Positions 1 to 7,520 of a DNA stretch of 64,000 bases are shown here, piece after piece (position 1 is the stretch's first letter; the number at the start of each line of letters is the position of its first letter). The position numbers and the translations under genes are program-made. The notes under the pieces are model-generated. The model was not told where the DNA came from. It made no database searches and worked only from the letters and a program-made list of their open reading frames with translations. Where the stretch lies: contig NZ_SRRU01000003.1 of assembly GCF_004784465.1 (NCBI RefSeq), positions 124,001 through 188,000 on the forward strand, given 5' to 3'. This DNA is from Streptomyces griseoluteus. GTDB lineage: Bacteria > Actinomycetota > Actinomycetes > Streptomycetales > Streptomycetaceae.

Positions 1-89
1 AACGCCGATCCGGATGATTGATTGGACTTGTTCTCGGCCAATGACGGAAAATTGCCACGTTGGTACCCGGACCGCAGGAAAGGATGATT

Positions 90-455
90 GTGTCCGAGAA
101 CGAGAAGGCCCTGAAGCCGGAAGACCTCACCCGTCTCTTCGTGGAGCGCGCCAACGCGGGTGACGCCGCCGGCCTCGCCGCGCTGTACGACGAGGAGGCC
201 GTGATGGCCTACCCGCCCGGCAGCACGACGGTGGGCCGGGAGGCGATCCGCCAGCTCTGGGAGAAGGTGCTGTCCAACGGGCCGCGCTTCGAGCCCGAGG
301 AGCCCCTGCCCACGCTGGTGTTCGGTGACATCGCGCTCACCTCGACGCCGCCCAAGGACGGTTCGGGCGCCCGCGCGCAGGTGGTCAAGCGCCAGGCGGA
401 CGGCAGCTGGCTGCGCATCATCGACCAGCCGGAGTTCCGCCCGCCGACGAGCTGA
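90..455 (+). CDS. SnoaL/NTF2-like fold protein
   Basis: Encodes 121 residues with the look of an NTF2/SnoaL-like cone fold: an N-terminal helix pair (FVERANAGDAAGLAALYDEE), then GREAIRQLWEKVL and a C-terminal beta-rich part. Such proteins are polyketide cyclases, isomerases or uncatalytic ligand binders; the substrate cannot be told here. I chose the GTG at 90 because AGGAAAGGA lies 5-6 bases upstream; the ATG at 84 sits inside that ribosome-binding site and the TTG at 60 has none. It precedes the StrR-like regulator by about 530 bases on the same strand, so it may or may not belong to the metabolite cluster. Confidence 0.8.
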   Translation: MSENEKALKPEDLTRLFVERANAGDAAGLAALYDEEAVMAYPPGSTTVGREAIRQLWEKVLSNGPRFEPEEPLPTLVFGDIALTSTPPKDGSGARAQVVKRQADGSWLRIIDQPEFRPPTS

Positions 456-485
456 CGGCCTGTCGTTTTCTGGCCATCCTCGCCT

Positions 486-517
486 GGGCGCCACCGGCCA
501 TCGCACGGCTGGCGCCC
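486..517 (+). terminator. Hairpin downstream of the SnoaL-like gene
   Basis: A perfect 8-bp stem, GGGCGCCA (486-493) against TGGCGCCC (510-517), with a 16-nt loop, starts 31 bases after the stop codon. No T-run follows, as is common for Streptomyces terminators, so termination is inferred from position and stem strength only. Confidence 0.45.
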
Positions 518-692
518 GGTGCGCGACGCGGGACGCCCGGCCGAAAAACCTGTTGTCTCCCACGAGACACCGGTTCCCGTCCGGACGATTTCCCGGATCG
601 CGCATTGACGATTCACCGGCACCGGATATGGTGCACGGCAGCAGGTCCAGAGCCAAACGGGGGAGGCTCTTCACAGTGATACGCGATACTCG

Positions 693-733
693 GCGCCGCT
701 TTTCGGCGCGGCGGCTCCTTTTCCGGAGCCGCC
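693..733. repeat. Two abutting hairpins in the intergenic region
   Basis: GCGCCG/CGGCGC (693-698 and 704-709) is followed with no gap by a 9-bp stem GGCGGCTCC/GGAGCCGCC (710-718 and 725-733). Both have T-rich loops. The tandem arrangement could be a terminator, an attenuator or a structured 5' leader for the regulator gene 255 bases downstream; the sequence alone does not decide. Confidence 0.45.
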
Positions 734-905
734 CCTTCCAGCCCGGCCCACTCGGTCGACGCCGCCCCTTGAGCGCGGCGCACCACCGGAGGCCGGGCTC
801 TCGTGTATCCCCGGTCTGTTGTTCCGGCCGGGTATTCGCGCACGGTCGCTGACCTCCCCGACACACCGTCGCCGGTTTCTCCCGGCACCCTCACGGGTGT
901 CCCGA

Positions 906-919
906 ACCGGTCGACCGGT
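906..919. promoter_or_regulatory. Palindrome upstream of the StrR-like gene
   Basis: ACCGGTCGACCGGT is a perfect 14-bp palindrome 68 bases before the start codon of the StrR-like gene. Its position suits an operator or autoregulatory site. It does not match the published GTTCG-N-CGAAC layout of StrR boxes, so the binding protein is unknown. Confidence 0.3.
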
Positions 920-987
920 CTGTGGCCACGCGCGTCAATCTCGCATCTTTATGCCCCCCGTACGGACATATGAACAGGAGATTGAGA

Positions 988-2049
988 ATGGCTGTGACGG
1001 AAACCAGAGGAATTCACCTGGCCGCCCCGGTGATCTGCGAGTCGGCGGAAATGTGGAACGCACAGGCGGACAGCCTGCCGGTGACACGCGCGCCCATCGA
1101 GTCGCTGTCGACCGACGACTCCCCCCGGATATCGGGCGAGAACGAGGAACACGTACGGCACCTGGCGCAGTGCGTCTCGCCGCTGCCGCCGATCATCGTG
1201 CACCGCGCCACACTCCGCGTCATCGACGGCGTCCACCGGCTGCGGGCCGCCCGGCTCAACGGGCGGACCCACATCGACGTGCAGTACTTCGACGGCACCG
1301 CCAAGGACGCGTTCCTGCTGGCGGTGGAGCGCAACGCCCACCACGGGCTACCGCTGACCCGCGCCGACCGCAACGCGGCCGCGCTGCGGATCATCCGCTC
1401 GCACCCGGACTGGTCGGACCGGATGATCGCGTCCGCCACCGGGCTGTCGCCGAAGACGGTGGGCTCGATCCGGCGTCGTTCGGGTGACGCAATTCCTCAG
1501 TTGAACGCGCGGATCGGCCGGGACGGCCGGTCGCGCCCGGTGGACAACTCCGAGCGGCGCCGGCTGGCGGGTGAATACGCCCGTACCCATCCGCAGGCCA
1601 CGCTGCGGGAGATCGCCCGGGAGAGCGGGCTGTCCCTGGCCACCGCCCGCGATGTGCGCGAGCGCGTGCAGAAGGGCGCGAGTCCGACCCTCGGCGGGCG
1701 GCCGTCCGGCGGGCCGGTGCACAGGCCGGCCGCGCCGGCACCCGCGTCGCGCGGTCCGGAGCAGGGCGGTGTGACGGCCTTCGCGCTGGCGGAGACCTTG
1801 CTTCTGCTCAAGCGGGACCCGTCGATACGGCTCACCGAGCACGGCCGGTTCCTGCTGCGCCTGCTGGACACCCACGCGCTGGCGAACCGGCGCTGGGAGG
1901 AACTGGTGGACCGGATTCCGCCACACTGCGCGGCCAAGGTCGCGGCCGCGGCCCGGGAATGCGCGGCGTCCTGGCGGGACGCGGCCCAGCAGTTGGAGGA
2001 GCGGGCCCGCGCGGTCGACGGCCGGGGGGCGGTGAACACCATCGCCTGA
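988..2049 (+). CDS. StrR-like transcriptional regulator (ParB N-terminal domain)
   Basis: A 353-residue protein with a ParB/Spo0J-type N-terminal domain (about residues 25-120, including PPIIVHRATLRVIDGVHRL and the AVERNAHHGLPLT box) and two helix-turn-helix-like segments (DRMIASATGLSPKTVGSIRRR and LREIARESGLSLATARDVRER). This layout is that of StrR, NovG and relatives, pathway-specific activators of antibiotic clusters, not of chromosome-partition ParB, which lies beside parA. The ATG at 988 is preceded by AGGAG at 976-980; the in-frame ATG at 970 has no such site. It opens the cluster on the + strand and is the best candidate for its activator. Confidence 0.85.
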   Translation: MAVTETRGIHLAAPVICESAEMWNAQADSLPVTRAPIESLSTDDSPRISGENEEHVRHLAQCVSPLPPIIVHRATLRVIDGVHRLRAARLNGRTHIDVQYFDGTAKDAFLLAVERNAHHGLPLTRADRNAAALRIIRSHPDWSDRMIASATGLSPKTVGSIRRRSGDAIPQLNARIGRDGRSRPVDNSERRRLAGEYARTHPQATLREIARESGLSLATARDVRERVQKGASPTLGGRPSGGPVHRPAAPAPASRGPEQGGVTAFALAETLLLLKRDPSIRLTEHGRFLLRLLDTHALANRRWEELVDRIPPHCAAKVAAAARECAASWRDAAQQLEERARAVDGRGAVNTIA

Positions 2050-2077
2050 ATCCAGCGATTCTCCCTATGCTCTCCGC

Positions 2078-2932
2078 ATGACAATTCTGGTGACCGGGGC
2101 CACCGGCAAGACGGGCCGCCACGTATTGTGGGAACTGCTGGCAGCCGGCGAAGAAGTACGTGTATTGACCCGTGACCCGGAAAACGCGAAAGTTCCGTCC
2201 GGGACAAGTGTCGTACGCGGCGACCTGAGCGATCCGGAAAGCCTTTATCCGGCGCTCGACGGGGTGTCCTCGGTATTCCTCTTCCCGGTTCTCGACGCCA
2301 TTCCGGCATTCGCGGCGACGGCGAAACGTGCGGGAGTGGAGAAGGTGGTGCTGTTCACCGGGGCCTGGGCCGCCGGACACACCGCGCGGGACCGGTCCTC
2401 CTGGGTCTACCCGAGGTACCGGGCGGCCGAGGCGGCGCTCGCGGAGAACGGGCCGGCGCGGTGGACGGTGCTCCGGCCGGCGCCCTTCGCCACCAACGCG
2501 CTGTGGTGGGCGCCGGGCGCGCGGGCGGACGGGGTGGTACGGCTGCCCCATCCGGACGCCGTGTGCCCGGCGGTGCACGAGGCCGACCTCGCGGCGGCGG
2601 CCGTGGCCGCGCTGCGGACGGACGGCCACCACGGGCGCTGGTACACGGTCACCGGGCCCGCACCCGTCTCGCAGACGGAGCAGGTCGCCGCGATCGCGGA
2701 GGCGAGCGGGCGGCCGCTGCGGGTGGCCCGGATCGACCCGGAGGTCTGGCGGTCCGAGGCGGAGCGCTTCCTGCGGCCGGGGATCGTCGCGGACCTGCTG
2801 AACGAGTGGTCCCAGACCGAGGCCGACCCGGCCACCGCCCTGCCGGTCACCTCGGCCGTGGAGGACCTCACCGGCCGGCCCGCGCGCACCTTCGACCGCT
2901 GGGCCGCGGACCACGCCGACGACTTCCGCTGA
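2078..2932 (+). CDS. NmrA-family NAD(P)-binding protein
   Basis: A 284-residue Rossmann protein beginning TILVTGATGKTGRHV, the nucleotide-binding GxTGxxG motif of NmrA/atypical SDR proteins, and lacking the classical SDR YxxxK catalytic pair. Relatives reduce azo dyes or quinones, or sense NADP(H). It starts 28 bases after the StrR-like gene and 35 bases before the aldo/keto reductase, so all three may be co-transcribed. In a cluster that appears to make nitrite and an aryl amine, a hydride donor to a diazonium group is an attractive role, but that is inference. No strong ribosome-binding site precedes the ATG. Confidence 0.85.
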   Translation: MTILVTGATGKTGRHVLWELLAAGEEVRVLTRDPENAKVPSGTSVVRGDLSDPESLYPALDGVSSVFLFPVLDAIPAFAATAKRAGVEKVVLFTGAWAAGHTARDRSSWVYPRYRAAEAALAENGPARWTVLRPAPFATNALWWAPGARADGVVRLPHPDAVCPAVHEADLAAAAVAALRTDGHHGRWYTVTGPAPVSQTEQVAAIAEASGRPLRVARIDPEVWRSEAERFLRPGIVADLLNEWSQTEADPATALPVTSAVEDLTGRPARTFDRWAADHADDFR

Positions 2933-2967
2933 TCCCGCCGATCCCGAACCGGTCCCGAAAGGACGTC

Positions 2968-3939
2968 ATGGAGTACACCCAGCTCGGCCGCAGCGGTCTG
3001 CGCGTCTCCCGGCTCTGCCTCGGCACCATGAACTTCGGGGTGCACACCGAGGAGTCCGAGGCCCACCGCATCCTGGACGCCGCCCTGGACGCGGGCGTCA
3101 ACTTCGTGGACACCGCCGACCTGTACGGCTGGCCCGAGCACCCCGGCCTGACCGAGACGGTGATCGGCAACTGGCTCGCGCTGGGCGGAGGCCGCCGCGA
3201 GCGGACGGTGCTGGCCACCAAGGTGTACTCCGACATGGGCGACTGGCCCAACGAGGGCGGGCTCTCCGCGCTGCACATCCGCCGGGCGGTCGAGGCCAGC
3301 CTGCGGCGGCTGCGCACCGACCACATCGACCTGTACCAGATGCACCACGTCGACCGGTCCGTCCCGTGGGACGAGATCTGGCAGGCCCTGGACGTCCTGG
3401 TGACCCAGGGCAAGATCGTCTACGTCGGCTCCAGCAACTTCGCGGGCTGGCACCTGACCGAGGCCCAGGAGACCGCGCGCGCCCGGCACCTGCCCGGCCT
3501 GGTGAGCGAGCAGTCCCACTACAACCTCCTGGAGCGCACCGTCGAGCTGGAGGTGGTCCCGGCCGCCCGGCGCTACGGCATCGGCCTGCTCCCCTGGTCC
3601 CCGCTGCACAGCGGCCTCCTCGCCGGGGTGCTCCGCGACGAACGCCGGGGCGTGCGGCGCACGGCAGGGCGGGCCGCCGCCGCGCTGGCGAGGAGGCGCC
3701 CGCAGATCCAGGAGTACGAGGACTTCGCCGCCGAGCTGGGCCAGGAGCCGGGGCATGTCGCGCTGGCCTGGCTGCTCGCCAACCCGGCCGTCACCGCGCC
3801 CGTCGTCGGGCCGCGTACGCCGGCCCAGTTGCACAGCGCCCTCGCCGCGCTCGACGTCGAGCTGGAGCCGAAGGCGCTGGCCCGGCTCGACGAGATCTTC
3901 CCCGGTCACCGGCCCGCGCCCGAGGCGTACGCCTGGTGA
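2968..3939 (+). CDS. Aldo/keto reductase
   Basis: A 323-residue (beta/alpha)8 NADPH-dependent oxidoreductase. The catalytic tetrad is visible: Asp and Tyr in [10 protein letters not shown], Lys in VLATKVYSD and His in [17 protein letters not shown] and VGPRTPAQL are family cofactor and barrel motifs. It opens [19 protein letters not shown], as in the AKR11/AKR12-like group, whose members reduce sugars, keto groups or aldehydes. The ATG has a weak GAAAGGA site upstream. It lies between the NmrA gene and the SAM synthetase on the same strand and is probably part of the cluster as a tailoring or precursor enzyme. Confidence 0.9.
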   Translation: MEYTQLGRSGLRVSRLCLGTMNFGVHTEESEAHRILDAALDAGVNFVDTADLYGWPEHPGLTETVIGNWLALGGGRRERTVLATKVYSDMGDWPNEGGLSALHIRRAVEASLRRLRTDHIDLYQMHHVDRSVPWDEIWQALDVLVTQGKIVYVGSSNFAGWHLTEAQETARARHLPGLVSEQSHYNLLERTVELEVVPAARRYGIGLLPWSPLHSGLLAGVLRDERRGVRRTAGRAAAALARRRPQIQEYEDFAAELGQEPGHVALAWLLANPAVTAPVVGPRTPAQLHSALAALDVELEPKALARLDEIFPGHRPAPEAYAW

Positions 3940-4006
3940 CACCCGGCCGGGGCACCCACCCCGGCCACCCCGCACCGTCAGCAGCCGCTGCAACCCGAGG
4001 AGTGTC

Positions 4007-5194
4007 ATGCCCCGCCGTCTGTTCACTTCCGAGTCCGTCACCGAGGGCCATCCCGACAAGATGGCCGACCGGATCAGCGACACGGTCCTCGACGCGCTGC
4101 TGGCGCGTGACCCGCGCTCGCGCGTCGCCGTGGAGACCCTGATCACCACCGGCCAGGTGCACGTGGCCGGCGAGGTCACCACGCGGGCCTGGGCCGACGT
4201 GCCCGCCCTGGTCCGCGAGGCCGTGCTCGACATCGGCTACGACGCCTCCGCGAAGGGCTTCGACGGCGCCTCCTGCGGGGTGTCCGTGTCCATCGGGGCC
4301 CAGTCCCCCGACATCGCGCGCGGTGTCGACGCGGACAGCGAGGATCTGCTGGCCGCCCAGGGCGCCGGGGACCAGGGCCTGATGTTCGGCTACGCGACCG
4401 ACGAGACCCCGGAGTTGATGCCGCTCCCGATCCGGCTGGCGCACCGGCTGGCCCAGCGGCTCACCGAGGTGCGCCGCTCCGGGAACATGCCGTACCTCAG
4501 GCCCGACGGGAAGACCCAGGTCACCGTCGAGTACGACGGGGACCGGGCGGTCCGGCTGGACACGGTCGTCGTCTCCGCACAGCACGCGGCGGACGTCTCG
4601 CTGGAGGACCTGCTGGTGCCCGAGGTGCGCCGCAACGTGGTCGACGTGGAGCTGGCGCGGCTGGCCGGGGAGGGCATCGAACTCGACACCGAGGGCTGCC
4701 GGTTGCTGGTGAATCCCACCGGGCGCTTCCACATCGGGGGCCCGATGGGCGACGCGGGGCTGACCGGCCGGAAGATCATCATCGACACCTACGGCGGGAT
4801 GGCCCGCCACGGTGGCGGCGCCTTCTCGGGCAAGGACCCGTCCAAGGTGGACCGCAGTGCCGCGTACGCCATGCGCTGGGTGGCGAAGAACGTCGTGGCC
4901 GCCGGTCTCGCCGCGCGCTGCGAGGTGCAGGTCGCGTATGCCATCGGGCGGGCCGAGCCGGTGGGGCTGTTCATCGAGACCTTCGGCACCCACCGGGTCG
5001 GCGTCGACGTGATCGGCAAGGCCATCGACGAGGTCTTCGACCTGCGCCCGGCGGCCATCATCCGCGACCTCGACCTGCTGCGGCCGATCTACGCCCGGAC
5101 GGCGGCGTACGGCCACTTCGGCCGCGAGCTGCCCGACTTCACCTGGGAGCGGACGGACCGGGCGGAGGCGCTCCGCGCGGTGGCCGGGCTGTAG
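4007..5194 (+). CDS. metK: S-adenosylmethionine synthetase
   Basis: A 395-residue, full-length methionine adenosyltransferase making SAM from methionine and ATP. Diagnostic motifs are all present: [12 protein letters not shown] at the N-terminus, [12 protein letters not shown] (about residues 123-134), and [26 protein letters not shown] lies just upstream of the ATG. It sits inside a putative metabolite cluster rather than beside housekeeping genes, so I infer a second, cluster-dedicated copy that supplies SAM. The only methyltransferase-like domain in the cluster is the C-terminus of the fusion protein at 9450-11183. A strong terminator follows directly. Confidence 0.95.
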   Translation: MPRRLFTSESVTEGHPDKMADRISDTVLDALLARDPRSRVAVETLITTGQVHVAGEVTTRAWADVPALVREAVLDIGYDASAKGFDGASCGVSVSIGAQSPDIARGVDADSEDLLAAQGAGDQGLMFGYATDETPELMPLPIRLAHRLAQRLTEVRRSGNMPYLRPDGKTQVTVEYDGDRAVRLDTVVVSAQHAADVSLEDLLVPEVRRNVVDVELARLAGEGIELDTEGCRLLVNPTGRFHIGGPMGDAGLTGRKIIIDTYGGMARHGGGAFSGKDPSKVDRSAAYAMRWVAKNVVAAGLAARCEVQVAYAIGRAEPVGLFIETFGTHRVGVDVIGKAIDEVFDLRPAAIIRDLDLLRPIYARTAAYGHFGRELPDFTWERTDRAEALRAVAGL

Positions 5195-5202
5195 CCCCAA
5201 CA

Positions 5203-5243
5203 GGTGCGCCCCGCCCAGGGACTTGGGCGGGGCGCACCTTTTT
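5203..5243. terminator. Strong bidirectional intrinsic terminator
   Basis: A perfect 15-bp stem (5203-5217 with 5224-5238), a 6-nt loop and then five T residues (5239-5243), nine bases after the metK stop. It separates metK from the convergent minus-strand gene ending at 5254 and is an almost ideal factor-independent terminator. Confidence 0.9.
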
Positions 5244-5253
5244 GTGCCTGCGG

Positions 5254-5988
5254 TCAGGCGGGCAGCGTGCGGGCGATCTCCGTGAGGGCGGCCTCGGCAC
5301 GCTGGTGCAGGCCACCACCGAAGGTGACACGGGCGGCACCCAGCCGGCCCAGCTCCGCCGGGGCCGGCCCGTTCGGCAGGTACAGGGCGTTCAGCGGCGC
5401 CGGGACGCCCTTGGCCAGCTCGGGCAGCAGATCGGCCGGGGCCAGGATCGGATAGACCACGTCCGCCCCCGCCTCGGCGTACAGGCGGCCCCGGCTGATC
5501 GCCTCCTCCGCGTCGCTCGCTCCGTGCAGGAACGTGTCCACGCGGGCGTTGAGCACCACCCGGCCCTCGGCGGCCGCCACGAACTCCCCCAGCCAGCCGG
5601 CGTGTTCGCGGGCGTCCTTGAGCTTGCCGGAGGCGTGGTCGGTGTCCTCCAGATTGCACCCGACCGCACCCACGCCGAGCAGCCGCTCCACGATCCGGGC
5701 CGGTGCGAGCCGGTAGCCGTCCTCGATGTCGACGGTCACCGGGACGTCGACGGCGCGGATGATCCGGGCGAGCGCCTCGAACACCTCGTCCGCCGGGGCG
5801 ACTCCCCCGTCGTCGTACCCGAGCACAGCGGCCACCGCGGCACTGGAGGTGGCCAGCACCCGGTGCCCGGCATCCGCGAACACCCGGGCGCTCACCGCGT
5901 CCCAGACATTGGGGATCACCAGCGGATCACCGGGTTCCGGCCGCCGGTGCAGCTCACGGAACTCCTCGGTCCGGGTACGACTGGACAC
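5254..5988 (-). CDS. Isocitrate lyase/PEP mutase superfamily protein
   Basis: A 244-residue (beta/alpha)8 protein of the ICL/PEP-mutase superfamily, with LVIPNVWDAVSARVFADAGH, ATSSAAVAAVLGYDDGG, VTVDIEDGY and AVGCNLEDT in the expected order. It lacks the EDK-x4-KxNS-type loop of true phosphonate-forming PEP mutases, so a C-C lyase or hydrolase on a 2-oxo acid is likelier than phosphonate synthesis. GTG start with AGGAGG six bases upstream. It is the minus-strand gene downstream of the creD-like gene, 140 bases away, and may share that transcript. Confidence 0.85.
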   Translation of the reverse strand: MSSRTRTEEFRELHRRPEPGDPLVIPNVWDAVSARVFADAGHRVLATSSAAVAAVLGYDDGGVAPADEVFEALARIIRAVDVPVTVDIEDGYRLAPARIVERLLGVGAVGCNLEDTDHASGKLKDAREHAGWLGEFVAAAEGRVVLNARVDTFLHGASDAEEAISRGRLYAEAGADVVYPILAPADLLPELAKGVPAPLNALYLPNGPAPAELGRLGAARVTFGGGLHQRAEAALTEIARTLPA

Positions 5989-6128
5989 AGATGCCTCCTG
6001 AAGACGGTCACCACGAACGAGCAGCCGCCAGCGTAGGCAGCGAGGGGCGCGTGCGTCCCCTGCCGCGGTCGGCGTCGCAGCGCGACGCTCGGTGCAGGCA
6101 GCCGGGACCGCCGGTCCCGTGCCGCCCC

Positions 6129-7520
6129 TCAGCGTTTCAGCGCCCGGTCCACCAGCGCCCCCGCCCCACCCGTGTACCGAGCCGGGTCGAGCAGTTCAGC
6201 CAACTCCCCGCCGTCCAGCACACCCTCCAACTCGGTCAGCTCCGCGAGGACTTCCCCCAGCGGCACCCCCTCCTCCGCCGCGCGCCCCGACGCCTCGCTC
6301 AGCAGTCGCCGCGCTTCCGCCTTGGCGAGGCGGGGCGCCAGGACCGCGGCGAGACGCTCCGAGACGATCTGGCCGCCGGTCAGGGCCAGGTTGGCGCGCA
6401 TGCGGCCGGGGTGGACGGTGAGGCCGCGGACGAGGTCGAGGGCGGTGTGGGCGGCACCTCCGGTCAGGCGGAGGGACTCGCGCAGGAGGGTCCATTCGGC
6501 GTGCCAGGCCCCTGCGGACCGCTCGTCCTCGGTGGTGAGGCACTGCGTCAACCCCGCTGCCAGCAAAGGGAGTTGGAGGGCCGCCGAGCGGATCAGCGTG
6601 GCGAGGACCGGGTTGCGTTTGTGGGGCATGGCGGAGGAGGCGCCCCGGCCGGCCGGGGCGGGCTCGGCCGCCTCGCCGACCTCTGTGCGGGCCAGTACCT
6701 GGACATCGACCGCGATCTTGCCCAGCGCGGCCGCCGTGTGGGCGAGGGCCGCGCCCAGGCCGGCCACCGGCGTACGCAGGGCGTGCCAGGGCAGGACGGG
6801 CCGGGCGAGGCCGGTCTCGTCGGCGTAGGCGGCGGTGAGGGCGTCCAGGTAGCCGCCGGGATCACCGGCGCCGGTGGCGCCGTCGAGGCGGGCGTACTCC
6901 AGGTATCCGGCGAGGGTGCCCGCCGCGCCGCCGAGCGCGACCGGCAGGCCGTGGTCCAGGACGCGGCCGAGCCGGTCGGCGGAGTCCAGTACCAGGGACC
7001 GCCAGCCCGCCGCCTTGAGCCCGAAGGTGGTGGGCACGGCGTGCAGGGCGAGCGTGCGCCCGGCCATGACGGTGTCCCGGTGCTCTCCGGCGAGGCGGGC
7101 CAGCTCCCCGGCGGTGGCACGCAGATCGGCGATGGTGAGGCGCAGCGCGCGGGCGGCCACCAGCATGGTGCCGGTGTCGAGGATGTCCTGGCTGGTGGAG
7201 CCCCGGTGGACGTACTCGGCGGCGGCCGGGTCGACGGCGGCGACCACGGCGGTGAAGGCGCGCACCAGCCCGACCACCGGGTTGGCGGTCTCACGGGCCG
7301 CGAGGGCGAGCGCGCGGACGTCCAGCCGGCCGGCGTCGGCGGCCTCGGTGATGACGGCGGCGGCTGAGGCGGGTAGGGCGCCGAGCCGGGCCTGCGCCCG
7401 GGCCAGCGCGGCCTCGGCGTCCAGCATCGCCTGGAGCCACGCCAGGTCCCCGGTCGCCTCCTCCACCGGCACCCCGGCCCGTACCGGGGACAGCAGGCCG
7501 ACGTCGAGTCCGGCGCTCAT
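6129..7520 (-). CDS. creD: CreD-like nitrosuccinate lyase (fumarase/argininosuccinate lyase superfamily)
   Basis: A 463-residue member of the fumarase/aspartase superfamily, closest in pattern to 3-carboxymuconate cycloisomerases: HRGSTSQDILDT (residues 105-116), the superfamily signature SSAMPHKRNP (295-304) and TANPVVGLVRAF (78-89). Such proteins next to CreE-like oxygenases are nitrosuccinate lyases that release nitrous acid and fumarate. The assignment rests on that pairing, since the family motifs alone would equally fit PcaB; no protocatechuate genes are nearby. The ATG overlaps the stop of the creE-like gene by 4 bases, so the two are translationally coupled. Confidence 0.8.
   Translation of the reverse strand: MSAGLDVGLLSPVRAGVPVEEATGDLAWLQAMLDAEAALARAQARLGALPASAAAVITEAADAGRLDVRALALAARETANPVVGLVRAFTAVVAAVDPAAAEYVHRGSTSQDILDTGTMLVAARALRLTIADLRATAGELARLAGEHRDTVMAGRTLALHAVPTTFGLKAAGWRSLVLDSADRLGRVLDHGLPVALGGAAGTLAGYLEYARLDGATGAGDPGGYLDALTAAYADETGLARPVLPWHALRTPVAGLGAALAHTAAALGKIAVDVQVLARTEVGEAAEPAPAGRGASSAMPHKRNPVLATLIRSAALQLPLLAAGLTQCLTTEDERSAGAWHAEWTLLRESLRLTGGAAHTALDLVRGLTVHPGRMRANLALTGGQIVSERLAAVLAPRLAKAEARRLLSEASGRAAEEGVPLGEVLAELTELEGVLDGGELAELLDPARYTGGAGALVDRALKR

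Larger units (their letters stand above)
456..987. other. Intergenic region upstream of the StrR-like regulator
   Basis: Some 530 bases without a convincing gene. It holds three strong inverted repeats (486-517, 693-733 and 906-919, listed separately). A 58-codon frame at 676-852 has a purine-rich site (GGGGGAGG near 659) but an arginine-rich product with no recognisable family, and it runs through two hairpins, so I do not call it a gene. The region probably holds the promoter of the regulator at 988 and the 3' end of the upstream transcript. Confidence 0.6.

Noticed and set aside
676..852. 58-codon + frame with GGGGGAGG upstream, before the StrR-like gene
   Set aside because: Arg-rich, no family, and it runs through two strong hairpins; ribosome-binding-like purines are common in this DNA.
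1832..2914. Long minus-strand frame opposite the NmrA gene
   Set aside because: Antisense shadow of a high-GC gene; product is Arg/Pro/Gly-rich with no motif, while the + frame has a clean Rossmann protein.
3791..5659. 622-codon minus frame opposite metK
   Set aside because: Opposite a clear SAM synthetase and crossing the strong terminator at 5203-5243.
5254..5988. Phosphonate pathway through a PEP mutase
   Set aside because: The diagnostic PEP-mutase loop is missing and no phosphonopyruvate decarboxylase is in the window.
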